Positions 16,770 through 24,708 of a DNA stretch of 61,829 nt are shown here, in pieces. The translations under genes were made by a program, and so were the position numbers. The stretch covers positions 1-61,829 of the forward strand of contig NZ_MJAJ01000016.1 of assembly GCF_001746365.1 (NCBI RefSeq), written 5' to 3'. The DNA comes from Streptomyces sp. LUP30. Lineage in GTDB: Bacteria; Actinomycetota; Actinomycetes; Streptomycetales; Streptomycetaceae. Numbering within the stretch: the first letter of the stretch is position 1; the number at the start of each line of letters is the position of its first letter. The notes under the pieces are model-generated. The model was not told the DNA's origin, ran no database searches, and worked only from the letters and a program-made list of their open reading frames with translations.

Positions 16770-18020
16770 CTACGCCTTGGTGAGGTCGTCGACCTCCTCC
16801 TCGGGCTCGCGGCCCGGGGTGGGGAGGTTCCACTTGGTGATCGCGAAGCGGAAGACCACGTAGTAGATCGCCCCGAAGACCAGACCGATCGGAATGATCA
16901 GCCAGGGCTTGGTGGCCAGGTTCCAGTTCAGCGCGTAGTCGATGAAGCCCGCGGAGAAGGTGAAGCCCGCGTGCACGCCGAGCGCCCAGGTGATCGCCAT
17001 GGACAGGGCGGTGAGCACCGCGTGGATCGCGTACAGCAACGGGGCGATGAACATGAACGAGAACTCGATCGGCTCGGTCACACCGGTCACGAAGGACGTC
17101 AGCGCGAGCGAGATCATCATGCCGAGGACGGCCTTGCGGCGCTCGGGACGAGCGGTGTGGGCGATGGCGAGCGCGGCGGCCGGGAGACCGAACATCATGA
17201 TCGGGAAGAAGCCCGACATGAACTGACCGGCGGTCGCGTCACCGGCGAAGAAGCGGGTCAGGTCACCGTGCACGACGGCGCCGGCGGAGTCCTTGAAGTC
17301 ACCGATCTGGAACCAGGCGACGGAGTTCACGAACTGGTGCATGCCGACCGGGATCAGCGCGCGGTTGATCAGGCCGAACAGACCCGCGCCGAAGGCGCCG
17401 AGACCGGTGATCCACTCGCCGAAGTTCGATATGCCCTCGCCGATCGGCTCCCAGACCAGACCGAAGAAGACGCCCATCGCCGTGCCGAGGAAGGCCATGA
17501 TGATCGGCACCAGGCGGCGGCCGTTGAAGAAGCCGAGCCAGTCCACCAGCCGCTTGCGGTGGTACCGCTGCCAGACCACGGCGCTCAGCAGACCCATCAG
17601 GATGCCGCCGAGGACGCCCGGGTTGTTGTAGGTGGCGGCTATGTCCGCACCCGCCTGGACCTTGGCCTCGGTGACCGGGAACGCCTTCAGGACGTTGCTG
17701 TAGACCAGGAAGCCGACCAGCGCCGCCAGGGCCGTGGAGCCGTCCGCCTTCTTGGCGAAGCCGATGGCGACGCCGATGCAGAAGAGCATCGGAAGGTTGT
17801 CGAAAATGGCGCCACCGGCCGTGGCGAACACCGCCGTCACCTTGTCGGGCAGGTTCAGCTTGTCGTGCACATCCTGCTGGCCGAAGCGCAGCAGCAGGCC
17901 CGCCGCCGGCAGCACGGCGATCGGGAGCTGAAGGCTTCGGCCGACCTTCTGCAGGCCCTGCAACAGGCCGGATCCCCGCTTCTTCTCGGGGGCCGCCGTG
18001 GGCGCGGTGGCGGTGCTCAT
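16770..18020 (-). CDS. nagE2: PTS N-acetylglucosamine-type EIIC permease (NagE2-like)
   Basis: 416 residues, with GGAGG about six bases before the ATG. It is an EIIC-only protein of the Glc/GlcNAc family. It starts GLLQGLQKVGRSLQLPIAVLPAAGLLLRFGQ and has GFFNGRRLVPIIM and VTGVTEPIEFSFMFIAP, where TEPIE is the sugar-binding motif. About ten membrane helices span the protein. It needs a separate EIIB, supplied here by nagF. It has its own promoter region carrying a double DasR site, so it is controlled separately from nagE1. In S. coelicolor the gene in this position is the main GlcNAc transporter; the assignment rests on synteny and similarity. Confidence 0.93.
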   Translation of the reverse strand: MSTATAPTAAPEKKRGSGLLQGLQKVGRSLQLPIAVLPAAGLLLRFGQQDVHDKLNLPDKVTAVFATAGGAIFDNLPMLFCIGVAIGFAKKADGSTALAALVGFLVYSNVLKAFPVTEAKVQAGADIAATYNNPGVLGGILMGLLSAVVWQRYHRKRLVDWLGFFNGRRLVPIIMAFLGTAMGVFFGLVWEPIGEGISNFGEWITGLGAFGAGLFGLINRALIPVGMHQFVNSVAWFQIGDFKDSAGAVVHGDLTRFFAGDATAGQFMSGFFPIMMFGLPAAALAIAHTARPERRKAVLGMMISLALTSFVTGVTEPIEFSFMFIAPLLYAIHAVLTALSMAITWALGVHAGFTFSAGFIDYALNWNLATKPWLIIPIGLVFGAIYYVVFRFAITKWNLPTPGREPEEEVDDLTKA

Positions 18021-18038
18021 AGACTTCCTCCATCGGTG

Positions 18039-18069
18039 ATGGTCTACACCACTCAGTGGTGTAGACCAT
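18039..18069. promoter_or_regulatory. Double DasR-responsive element (dre) before nagE2
   Basis: A perfect inverted repeat with 15-base arms around a single C. Each half contains a dre-like core: TGGTCTACACCACT and AGTGGTGTAGACCA, against the known DasR consensus A-C/G-TGGTCTAGACCA-C/G-T. It ends some 18 bases before the nagE2 start codon and overlaps the ribosome-binding and promoter area. DasR is expected to repress nagE2 until glucosamine-6-phosphate releases it. Confidence 0.88.
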
Positions 18070-18133
18070 GTTGTAGCACGATGAAGGTGGCATAAGGAAC
18101 CCGCGATTCCTGTGTTCCTGGGACTACGCTGGG

Positions 18134-19432
18134 CTACGCCTTCGTGACGTCCTCCCGCTCCTCCTCCGGCTCCCGGCCCGGCGTCTTCAGATCGAACCGC
18201 GTGATCGCGAACCGGAACACCGCGTAATAGACCACGGCGAAACCCAGACCGATCGGGATCATCGCCCACGGCCGCGTCGCCAGATTCCAGTTGATGACGT
18301 AGTCGATCAACCCGGCCGAGAAACTGAAGCCGTCATGCACCCCCAGCCCCCACGTCACCGCCATCGACGCACCCGTCAGCAGCGCGTGCACCGCGTACAG
18401 CAACGGCGCCACGAAGAGGAACGAGTACTCGATCGGCTCCGTGATGCCCGTGACGAACGACGTGAGCGCCACCGACAGCATCAGCCCGCCGACCTCCTTG
18501 CGCCGCCCCGGCCTCGCGCAGTGCGTGATCGCCAGCGCGGCCGCCGGAAGCGCGAACATCATGATCGGGAAGAACCCCGAGGTGAACTGACCCGCATGCG
18601 GGTCGCCCGCCAGAAACATGTTGATGTCACCGTGCACCTCCGTCCCGTCCGGCTTCGTGTACGTGCCGAACTGGAACCAGATGGGCACGTTCAGGAACTG
18701 GTGCAGCCCGATCACCAGCAGCGCCCGGTTCGTGAGACCGAAGAGGCCCGCACCCCACGAACCCAGCCCGCTCAACCAGTCGCTGAAGTTCTCCAGCCCG
18801 TCACCGATCGGCGGCCACACCCACAGACACAGCGACGCGAACGCGATCGCCACGAACGCCATGATGATCGGCACCAGCCGCCGCCCGTTGAAGAACCCGA
18901 GCCAGTCCACCAGCTTCGTCCGGTGATACCGCTGCCAGAGGAACGCCGTCAGCAGACCCATCACGATCCCGCCGAACACCCCCGGATTCTGGTACGTGAA
19001 AGCCCCCACCGTGCTGTCCGTCGCCTGACACCCGATGTTCGGGATCACCTTCGAACCCGGCCCGCAGTCCTCCGGGAACTGCCGCAGCACGTTGTAGTAG
19101 ACAAGGAACCCGGCGACCGCCGCCAGCGCCGTCGAACCGTCCGCCTTCTTCGCCATCCCGATCGCCACACCGACGCAGAACAGCATCGGCAACCCCAGCG
19201 AACCGTCCAGCAGCGCCCCGCCCGCACCCGCCATCACCCGCGAGACGTTCGTCCAGCCCAGCCCGTCGTCCCCGAACACATCAGGCTGACCAAGGCGGTT
19301 GAGGATGCCGGCCGCCGGCAGCACGGCGATCGGGAGCTGCAGACTGCGCCCCATCTTCTGCAGACCCTGGAACGCGCTCTGCCACCGTCGACGTGCGGGA
19401 CCGACCTCGGCCCCGGCGCTCTCGGCACTCAT
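18134..19432 (-). CDS. nagE1: PTS N-acetylglucosamine-type EIIC permease (NagE1-like)
   Basis: 432 residues, clearly paralogous to the neighbouring EIIC. It has FQGLQKMGRSLQLPIAVLPAAGILNRLGQ at the start, GFFNGRRLVPIIM, VTGITEPIEYSFLFVAP and the same C-terminal KTPGREPEEE tail. It differs by an insertion around FPEDCGPGSKVIPNIGCQAT, a loop with two cysteines. There is no EIIB domain. It is divergent from nagF and shares a promoter region with a DasR site. It probably transports an amino sugar with NagF as phosphodonor, but its distinct substrate is not known. Confidence 0.92.
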   Translation of the reverse strand: MSAESAGAEVGPARRRWQSAFQGLQKMGRSLQLPIAVLPAAGILNRLGQPDVFGDDGLGWTNVSRVMAGAGGALLDGSLGLPMLFCVGVAIGMAKKADGSTALAAVAGFLVYYNVLRQFPEDCGPGSKVIPNIGCQATDSTVGAFTYQNPGVFGGIVMGLLTAFLWQRYHRTKLVDWLGFFNGRRLVPIIMAFVAIAFASLCLWVWPPIGDGLENFSDWLSGLGSWGAGLFGLTNRALLVIGLHQFLNVPIWFQFGTYTKPDGTEVHGDINMFLAGDPHAGQFTSGFFPIMMFALPAAALAITHCARPGRRKEVGGLMLSVALTSFVTGITEPIEYSFLFVAPLLYAVHALLTGASMAVTWGLGVHDGFSFSAGLIDYVINWNLATRPWAMIPIGLGFAVVYYAVFRFAITRFDLKTPGREPEEEREDVTKA

Positions 19433-19452
19433 CGTTTGGCGACCGCCTGTCA

Positions 19453-19468
19453 GGTGGTGTAGACCAGC
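19453..19468. promoter_or_regulatory. DasR-responsive element between nagE1 and nagF
   Basis: The 16-base site contains TGGTGTAGACCA, one mismatch from the dre core TGGTCTAGACCA. It lies in the divergent nagE1-nagF intergenic region, 20 bases before the nagE1 start, and can control both genes. Confidence 0.82.
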
Positions 19469-19611
19469 TACGGACGATTGGGCTGCTGTGACGTCATCCT
19501 CGGACACACACCGCGCAATCGCTCGCGAAGTTGGGCCAACTGTGGGTTACTGCGACAAAGCGGTTCGGCAGAGAATTGCGGCGCGCATCAGGGAATTCAG
19601 GGAGACGGAAC

Positions 19612-19845
19612 ATGGCCACCAAGGCTGAGAAGATCGTCGCCGGACTCGGCGGCCTCGACAACATCGAAGAGATCGAAGGCTGCATCACCCGCCTGCGCAC
19701 CGAGGTCAACGACCCGTCGCTGGTCGACGAAGCCGCCCTGAAAGCCGCCGGCGCCCACGGCGTCGTCAAGATGGGCACCGCCATCCAGGTCGTCATCGGC
19801 ACCGACGCCGACCCCATCGCGGCGGAGATCGAAGACATGATGTGA
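19612..19845 (+). CDS. nagF: PTS EIIB component NagF
   Basis: 77 residues, a single EIIB domain. The phosphorylated cysteine is in EIEGCITRLRTEVND, the standard Glc-family EIIB motif, and GVVKMGTAIQVVIGTDAD completes the fold. It passes phosphate from EIIA(Crr) to the sugar carried by NagE2 or NagE1. A GGAGA sequence precedes the ATG. It is divergent from nagE1 and shares its DasR site. A strong hairpin follows the stop codon and separates it from rph. Confidence 0.94.
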   Translation: MATKAEKIVAGLGGLDNIEEIEGCITRLRTEVNDPSLVDEAALKAAGAHGVVKMGTAIQVVIGTDADPIAAEIEDMM

Positions 19846-19866
19846 GTGAGCCCCGCGCTCACCCCT

Positions 19867-19898
19867 AGGGGCTCCTCTCCACCGCGGGAGGAGCCCCT
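19867..19898 (+). terminator. Hairpin terminator after nagF
   Basis: Perfect 11-base inverted repeat (AGGGGCTCCTC and its complement) with a ten-base loop, 22 bases past the nagF stop. Confidence 0.82.
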
Positions 19899-19925
19899 TC
19901 CGCAGGTACGGCTAGGCTCAGCGCC

Positions 19926-20663
<738 letters not shown>

Positions 20664-20681
20664 ACGGGACGCCAAGAACGA

Positions 20682-20708
20682 GGGCGGGCACGGGCAACCG
20701 GCCCGCCC
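20682..20708 (+). terminator. Hairpin after rph
   Basis: Eight-base perfect inverted repeat GGGCGGGC/GCCCGCCC with an 11-base loop, ending in TT. It lies just past the rph stop and before the lipoprotein gene. Confidence 0.72.
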
Positions 20709-20773
20709 TTCGGCGCGTCTTGGCCAGTGCACCGACAGGGGCCTCCTGGGCCTGACAAGGGGAGGAACCCGCT

Positions 20774-21190
20774 ATGTCCACGGCCGCGAGCCGACGCCCG
20801 AACCGGCGTCGCCGTACCCTCATCGCCGCCGCCACCGCGGCCGTCGCCCTCACCGTGGCACTGACGGCGACCGGCTGCGACGCGGTCGACAAGGCCCTGG
20901 ACTGCGTCCAGACCGCCGACTCCATCGCCGACAGCGTCACCGACCTCCAGCAAGCCGTGCAGAACGCCGCGAACGACCCGACGCAGACCCAGGCCTCGCT
21001 GACCTCCATCGAGAACGACCTCGACAAGATCGGCGACAAGTCCGACAACGCCGACGTCGACAAGGCCGTCGACCACCTCCGGACAGCCGTGGCCAACGTC
21101 CGCACCGCCGTCAAGAACGGCGACCAGACCCCCGACCTCAGCCCGGTCACCGACGCGGCGGGCGAGCTCACGAAGGTCTGCACGCCGTAA
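20774..21190 (+). CDS. Predicted lipoprotein of unknown function
   Basis: 138 residues, with a strong AGGGGAGGA ribosome-binding site before the ATG. A basic N-terminus (RRPNRRRRTL) precedes a hydrophobic core (IAAATAAVALTVALTATGC) ending in a lipobox-like cysteine. The mature part is helical and Asp/Ala/Thr-rich, with heptad-like stretches (SIADSVTDLQQAVQNAAND, DKAVDHLRTAVANVRTAVKNG). It should be lipid-anchored outside the membrane. No enzyme motif is visible. It lies between rph and rdgB but seems functionally unrelated to them. Confidence 0.82.
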   Translation: MSTAASRRPNRRRRTLIAAATAAVALTVALTATGCDAVDKALDCVQTADSIADSVTDLQQAVQNAANDPTQTQASLTSIENDLDKIGDKSDNADVDKAVDHLRTAVANVRTAVKNGDQTPDLSPVTDAAGELTKVCTP

Positions 21191-21223
21191 GGGACGGGCG
21201 GCGGCACTGGGGATACTGGGCGC

Positions 21224-21826
21224 ATGACCCGCCTGATCCTCGCCACCCGCAACGCCGGAAAGATCACCGAACTCAGGTCGATCCTCGCCGACGCAGGCCT
21301 GCCCCACGACCTCGTCGGCGCGGACGCCTACCCCGACATCCCCGACGTCAAGGAAACCGGCGTCACCTTCGCCGAGAACGCCCTGCTCAAGGCGCACGCC
21401 CTCGCCCAGGCCACCGGCTTCCCGGCCGTCGCCGACGACTCCGGCCTCTGCGTGGACGTGTTGAACGGCGCCCCCGGCATCTTCTCGGCCCGCTGGTCCG
21501 GCCGCCACGGCGACGACCGGGCCAACCTGGACCTGCTCCTGGCCCAGCTCTCCGACATCGCCGACGAACACCGGGCCGCCCACTTCGCCTGCGCGGCAGC
21601 CCTCGCCCTGCCGGACGGCACCGAGCGCGTCGTCGAGGGCCGGCTGACGGGCGTCCTGCGCTTCGCACCCGAGGGCACGAACGGCTTCGGCTACGACCCG
21701 ATCCTCCAGCCGGACGGCGAGACCCGCACCTGCGCGGAACTGACGCCGCAGGAGAAAAACGCCATCAGCCACCGAGGCAAGGCCTTCCGCGCCCTGGTCC
21801 CGGCGGTACGGGAACTGCTGGGCTGA
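21224..21826 (+). CDS. rdgB: XTP/dITP diphosphatase (RdgB/HAM1)
   Basis: 200 residues with all HAM1 motifs: LILATRNAGKITELRSIL, VTFAENALLKAHALAQATGFPAVADDSGLCVDVLNGAPGIFSARW in sequence, FGYDPILQPDGETRTCAEL, and NAISHRGKAFRAL near the end. It hydrolyses non-canonical purine nucleotides (dITP, XTP) to monophosphates and keeps them out of DNA. It has its own short leader after the lipoprotein gene and is followed by a strong hairpin and the tRNA gene on the other strand. Confidence 0.96.
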   Translation: MTRLILATRNAGKITELRSILADAGLPHDLVGADAYPDIPDVKETGVTFAENALLKAHALAQATGFPAVADDSGLCVDVLNGAPGIFSARWSGRHGDDRANLDLLLAQLSDIADEHRAAHFACAAALALPDGTERVVEGRLTGVLRFAPEGTNGFGYDPILQPDGETRTCAELTPQEKNAISHRGKAFRALVPAVRELLG

Positions 21827-21837
21827 GCGGACAGGAA

Positions 21838-21867
21838 AAGGGGGCCGCCTGGACGGGCGGCCCCCTT
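21838..21867 (+). terminator. Hairpin terminator after rdgB
   Basis: Perfect 12-base inverted repeat AAGGGGGCCGCC with its complement and a six-base loop, 11 bases after the rdgB stop. It also lies just past the 3' end of the convergent tRNA gene, so it may terminate both. Confidence 0.87.
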
Positions 21868-21875
21868 GGGGAGTG

Positions 21876-21957
21876 TGCGGCCGATGGGAGTCGAACCCAC
21901 ATGGGCAATGCCCCGAGGCACCTAAAACCTCTGCTTATACCATTCAGCAACGGCCGC
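21876..21957 (-). tRNA. tRNA-Leu (anticodon UAG)
   Basis: 82 bases including the discriminator A; CCA is not encoded. The acceptor stem is GCGGCCG/CGGCCGC. The anticodon stem GAGGT/GCCTC closes loop TTTAGGT, so the anticodon is TAG, reading the rare CUA codon. The variable arm GGGC-ATT-GCCC makes it a class II tRNA, and the T arm has TTCGACT. It is distinct from the UAA-reading bldA tRNA. Confidence 0.93.
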
Positions 21958-22004
21958 CGGCCCAGCCATCGTAGCGGGCGGACGGCCGTCGCGCGGCAGC
22001 CGTT

Positions 22005-23018
22005 CTAGCCCTGGCGCCGTCGCTGCCCACTCCGGCACCACGTGCTGGTGATCGCATGGCAATTGGGGCACATGTAGCGCAGGTTCGCCGCACGGTTGTC
22101 CCGCCAGTCGCCATTGACGTGGTCGATCTGCAAGGTGACCGGGCGACCCCGCCACTCGCCGGGATTGCCGCATTCGGCACAGGCGTACGGCACTCCGATC
22201 TCCTTCAGCGCCCGGTGCAGCCGGTCCCTGTTGGTCCGGCCAGCCCGGTCCGGCAGGACGACCAGTACGCGATGTGCGATCGGCGCAGGGGCGGGACGCT
22301 CGGGCCGCCCCCAGGGCCGGCGGGTGAAGTGGCCGGTGTCCAGGCCGAAACGGGAGGCGGCGCGTCGCACGCGCCGGTGATTGGTGTCGTCGACCTCCAT
22401 GCCGAGCCCGCGCATGACCTCGGCGTAGCTGGTGCAGACGGGTACGAGGTCGCGCAGCCGGTCCTCGGGGATCGGCGCGCGGCGATGCGAGAAGTGGGCG
22501 ACGTCGATCTCGAGTGCTGCCAGCATGCGAGCGAGTGCCGACCGGGAGCGGCTGTCGTCGGGGACGCCCAGGGCGCGCGCCACGCCGCGCACGCTCGAGG
22601 CCGAGGCCGCGGCCGTCCGGAGCTCCTCCGGGGTGAAGGGCAGAACCACGCCGGCACGGTCGATGCCCGGGAAATGACTGACGTCGACACCGGCCGCGTC
22701 GAGGAGGCGCCGGATGTGGGACAGGGTTCCGGTGGCCGGTGCGGCCCCCAGCTTCAGGGCGACCTCCCGGAGCGACGACGAGGAGGCGGCGGCTTCCGCG
22801 ATGGCGGCGTCCGGGTACTTGCGCCATGGGCTGCGCTTGACGAAGTGGCTCGTGTCGAGTCCATGGCGCGCGACGTGCTCTTGCAGCACCCGGCGTTGGC
22901 CGCCGCTCGGCTTGAGATCGAGCCGGCGCATGAGGTCGGCCCAGCCGCGAGCCTCGGCGACTTCCCGCGCGAGCCTCTCCCTGCCGTAGACGCTCGCCCG
23001 TGCCCCTGCATTCGGCAT
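22005..23018 (-). CDS. HNH endonuclease with four internal helical repeats
   Basis: 337 residues from the ATG giving MPNAGARAS, nine bases after GGAGG; an ATG two codons earlier is also possible. The first 235 residues hold four similar modules of 55-60 residues, each ending in D-x-x-H-F (Asp55-Phe59, Asp112-Phe116, Asp172-Phe176, Asp227-Phe231). Each is preceded by helix-turn-helix-like runs such as SSLREVALKLGA and SSVRGVARALGV. The C-terminal HNH domain has zinc-type cysteines 280/283 and 317/320 and the catalytic IDHVNGDWRDNRAANLRYMCPNC. Likely the modules bind DNA and the HNH cuts it. It sits just upstream of the tRNA gene on the same strand. It may be a lone homing or restriction-type nuclease; its role is unknown. 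Confidence 0.85.
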   Translation of the reverse strand: MPNAGARASVYGRERLAREVAEARGWADLMRRLDLKPSGGQRRVLQEHVARHGLDTSHFVKRSPWRKYPDAAIAEAAASSSSLREVALKLGAAPATGTLSHIRRLLDAAGVDVSHFPGIDRAGVVLPFTPEELRTAAASASSVRGVARALGVPDDSRSRSALARMLAALEIDVAHFSHRRAPIPEDRLRDLVPVCTSYAEVMRGLGMEVDDTNHRRVRRAASRFGLDTGHFTRRPWGRPERPAPAPIAHRVLVVLPDRAGRTNRDRLHRALKEIGVPYACAECGNPGEWRGRPVTLQIDHVNGDWRDNRAANLRYMCPNCHAITSTWCRSGQRRRQG

Positions 23019-23158
23019 GCCCATGCCCCTCCGTTCCCCGACCACCCGTTCGTGGTCTCGTACGGAGTAACGAACCGTTTATCGGACAGTCACGCGCGGG
23101 ATGTGGAGCGGCCCGGGTCGGGGGTCCGACTCGGGCCGTCTGTGCGGGGGAGGGGGTC

Positions 23159-23626
23159 TCAGATGCCCAGGTCCTTGATGATCTTGGCGACGTGGCCCGT
23201 GGCGCGGACGTTGTACAGGGCCCGCTCGACCTTGCCCTCCTCGTCCACCACGATCGTGGAGCGGATGACGCCCATGTACGTCTTGCCGTAGTTCTTCTTC
23301 TCGCCGAACGCGCCGTACGCGTCGAGCGCGGTCTTGTCCGGGTCGGCCAGGAGGGTGACCTTCAGGGACTCCTTGTCGCGGAACTTCCCCAGCTTCTCGG
23401 GGCTGTCCGGGGAGATGCCGAGGACGTCGTAGCCGGCGCCCGTCAGGAGGTCGAGGTTGTCGGTGAAGTCGCAGGCCTGCTTCGTGCAGCCGGGGGTCAG
23501 CGCGGCCGGGTAGAAGTAGACGATGACCTTGCGGCCCTTGTGGTCCGACAGGGAGACCTGGTTGCCGTCGGCGTCGGAGAGGGTGAAATCGGGGGCCACG
23601 TCCCCGGGCTGGAGTCGTTCGCTCAT
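23159..23626 (-). CDS. bcp: Thioredoxin-dependent thiol peroxidase (Bcp/PrxQ)
   Basis: 155 residues. The peroxidatic Cys47 lies in YFYPAALTPGCTKQACDF, and Cys52 is the resolving cysteine of the PrxQ alpha type. Other family features are APDFTLSDADGNQVSLSDHKGRKV at the start and the C-terminal RSTIVVDEEGKVERALYNVRATGHVAKII. It reduces hydrogen and organic peroxides using thioredoxin, in the cytoplasm. It is divergent from the DUF3618 gene. Confidence 0.96.
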   Translation of the reverse strand: MSERLQPGDVAPDFTLSDADGNQVSLSDHKGRKVIVYFYPAALTPGCTKQACDFTDNLDLLTGAGYDVLGISPDSPEKLGKFRDKESLKVTLLADPDKTALDAYGAFGEKKNYGKTYMGVIRSTIVVDEEGKVERALYNVRATGHVAKIIKDLGI

Positions 23627-23735
23627 CGGGCCAGCCTAACCGGGGGTCCTGACAGTGCGGCGGTGGACGGAGCTGACAGACTGTCCAGAACAAGCATCGC
23701 CAGAACAAGAATCGGCTGACTTCGGAGGCCTTACC

Positions 23736-24065
23736 GTGGCGGAGACGTCGGACACCAGAACCCCGGCGCAGATCGAGGCGGACATCAGGGCCCGCCGCGA
23801 GGTGCTGGCGGAGACGCTGGACGAGATCGGGGTGCGGGTGCACCCGAAGACCATCGTCGGGGACGCCAAGGCCAAGGTCGTCGCCAACGTCGATCACACC
23901 TTGGGCAGGGCATATGTGCAGGTCAATCGGGTCGTGAGCGAGGTGCGCGGGCAGTTCGTGGGCGAGGACGGCGCGCCCCGGCTGGAGCGGGTGGTGCCGG
24001 TGGCGCTCGTCGTCGTCGGCGTCGTGGGGCTGCTGGCCCTGGGGATCCGTCGTCGCCGGGGGTGA
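23736..24065 (+). CDS. DUF3618 family membrane protein
   Basis: 109 residues from GTG, seven to eight bases after CGGAGG. The N-terminal DUF3618 motif is clear (TPAQIEADIRARREVLAETLDEIGVRVHPKTIVGDAKAK), an amphipathic helix also seen in larger membrane-stress proteins. A single membrane helix, VVPVALVVVGVVGLLALGI, is followed by a short RRRRG tail that should lie in the cytoplasm. Function is unknown. Proteins of this kind are thought to associate with membranes through the amphipathic part. It precedes a Cpn10-like gene on the same strand. Confidence 0.88.
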   Translation: MAETSDTRTPAQIEADIRARREVLAETLDEIGVRVHPKTIVGDAKAKVVANVDHTLGRAYVQVNRVVSEVRGQFVGEDGAPRLERVVPVALVVVGVVGLLALGIRRRRG

Positions 24066-24131
24066 TCCTGCCCGGGGCGGCCCCGGACCCGCCCGCTCAC
24101 GGATCGGCTTCGGGCAGGTAGGTTCAGTGCT

Positions 24132-24488
24132 GTGAGCGCCAAGAGAGACGACCTGGATCCCCGGCACGACAAGCTGCCCATCCGGATGCTGCACGACCGT
24201 GTGCTCGTGCGGCAGGAGACCGGCGAGGGCGAGCGGCGTTCCGGTGGCGGCATCCTGATTCCCGCCACCGCGGCCGTCGGTCGCCGGCTGGCGTGGGCGG
24301 AGGTCGTCGCCGTGGGTCAGAACGTGCGGACCGTGGAGCCGGGGGACCGCGTGCTGTACGACCCGGAGGACCGGGCGGAGGTGGAGGTGCGGGGCGTGGC
24401 GTATGTGCTGATGCGGGAGCGCGATCTGCACGCCGTCGCCGCGGACCGGTTCGAGGGGTCGGAGGACTCGACGGGTCTGTACCTCTGA
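24132..24488 (+). CDS. GroES-like (Cpn10) protein, orphan
   Basis: 118 residues from GTG. The Cpn10 fold is visible: LPIRMLHDRVLVRQE (the usual start of GroES), SGGGILIPATAA at the mobile-loop end, WAEVVAVGQNVRTVEPGDRVLYDPEDRAEVEVRGVAYVLMRERDLHAV. It is longer than standard GroES (about 100 residues) because of an N-terminal SAKRDDLDPRHD and a C-terminal extension after the last strand. No groEL lies nearby, so it is not the main groES. It may assist a chaperonin under certain conditions or have another partner. Confidence 0.82.
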   Translation: MSAKRDDLDPRHDKLPIRMLHDRVLVRQETGEGERRSGGGILIPATAAVGRRLAWAEVVAVGQNVRTVEPGDRVLYDPEDRAEVEVRGVAYVLMRERDLHAVAADRFEGSEDSTGLYL

Positions 24489-24522
24489 GACGTCCGGGCC
24501 TCCGTGAAACGGTGGCTCGAAG

Positions 24523-24548
24523 GGCTGGTGACCATGGTCACCAGCCCT
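24523..24548 (+). terminator. Hairpin terminator after the GroES-like gene
   Basis: Continuous 26-base perfect palindrome starting GGGCTGGTGACC, followed by TTTT, 34 bases past the stop codon. The T-run makes it close to a classical intrinsic terminator for the plus strand. Confidence 0.88.
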
Positions 24549-24708
24549 TTTCGCGGTCTGTGTGCACGGACGGCGGGATCGTCGCGGGCAGGGTGCGGTC
24601 GGCTCATGGACGGCGGTGACCGGGGGACGCCCGCGTGACGGGCGCCTGCCGCGACCGGGCGTCAGCCGTGACGGGCGTCGGTCGGCGCGGACGCGGCTGG
24701 GACGGACG

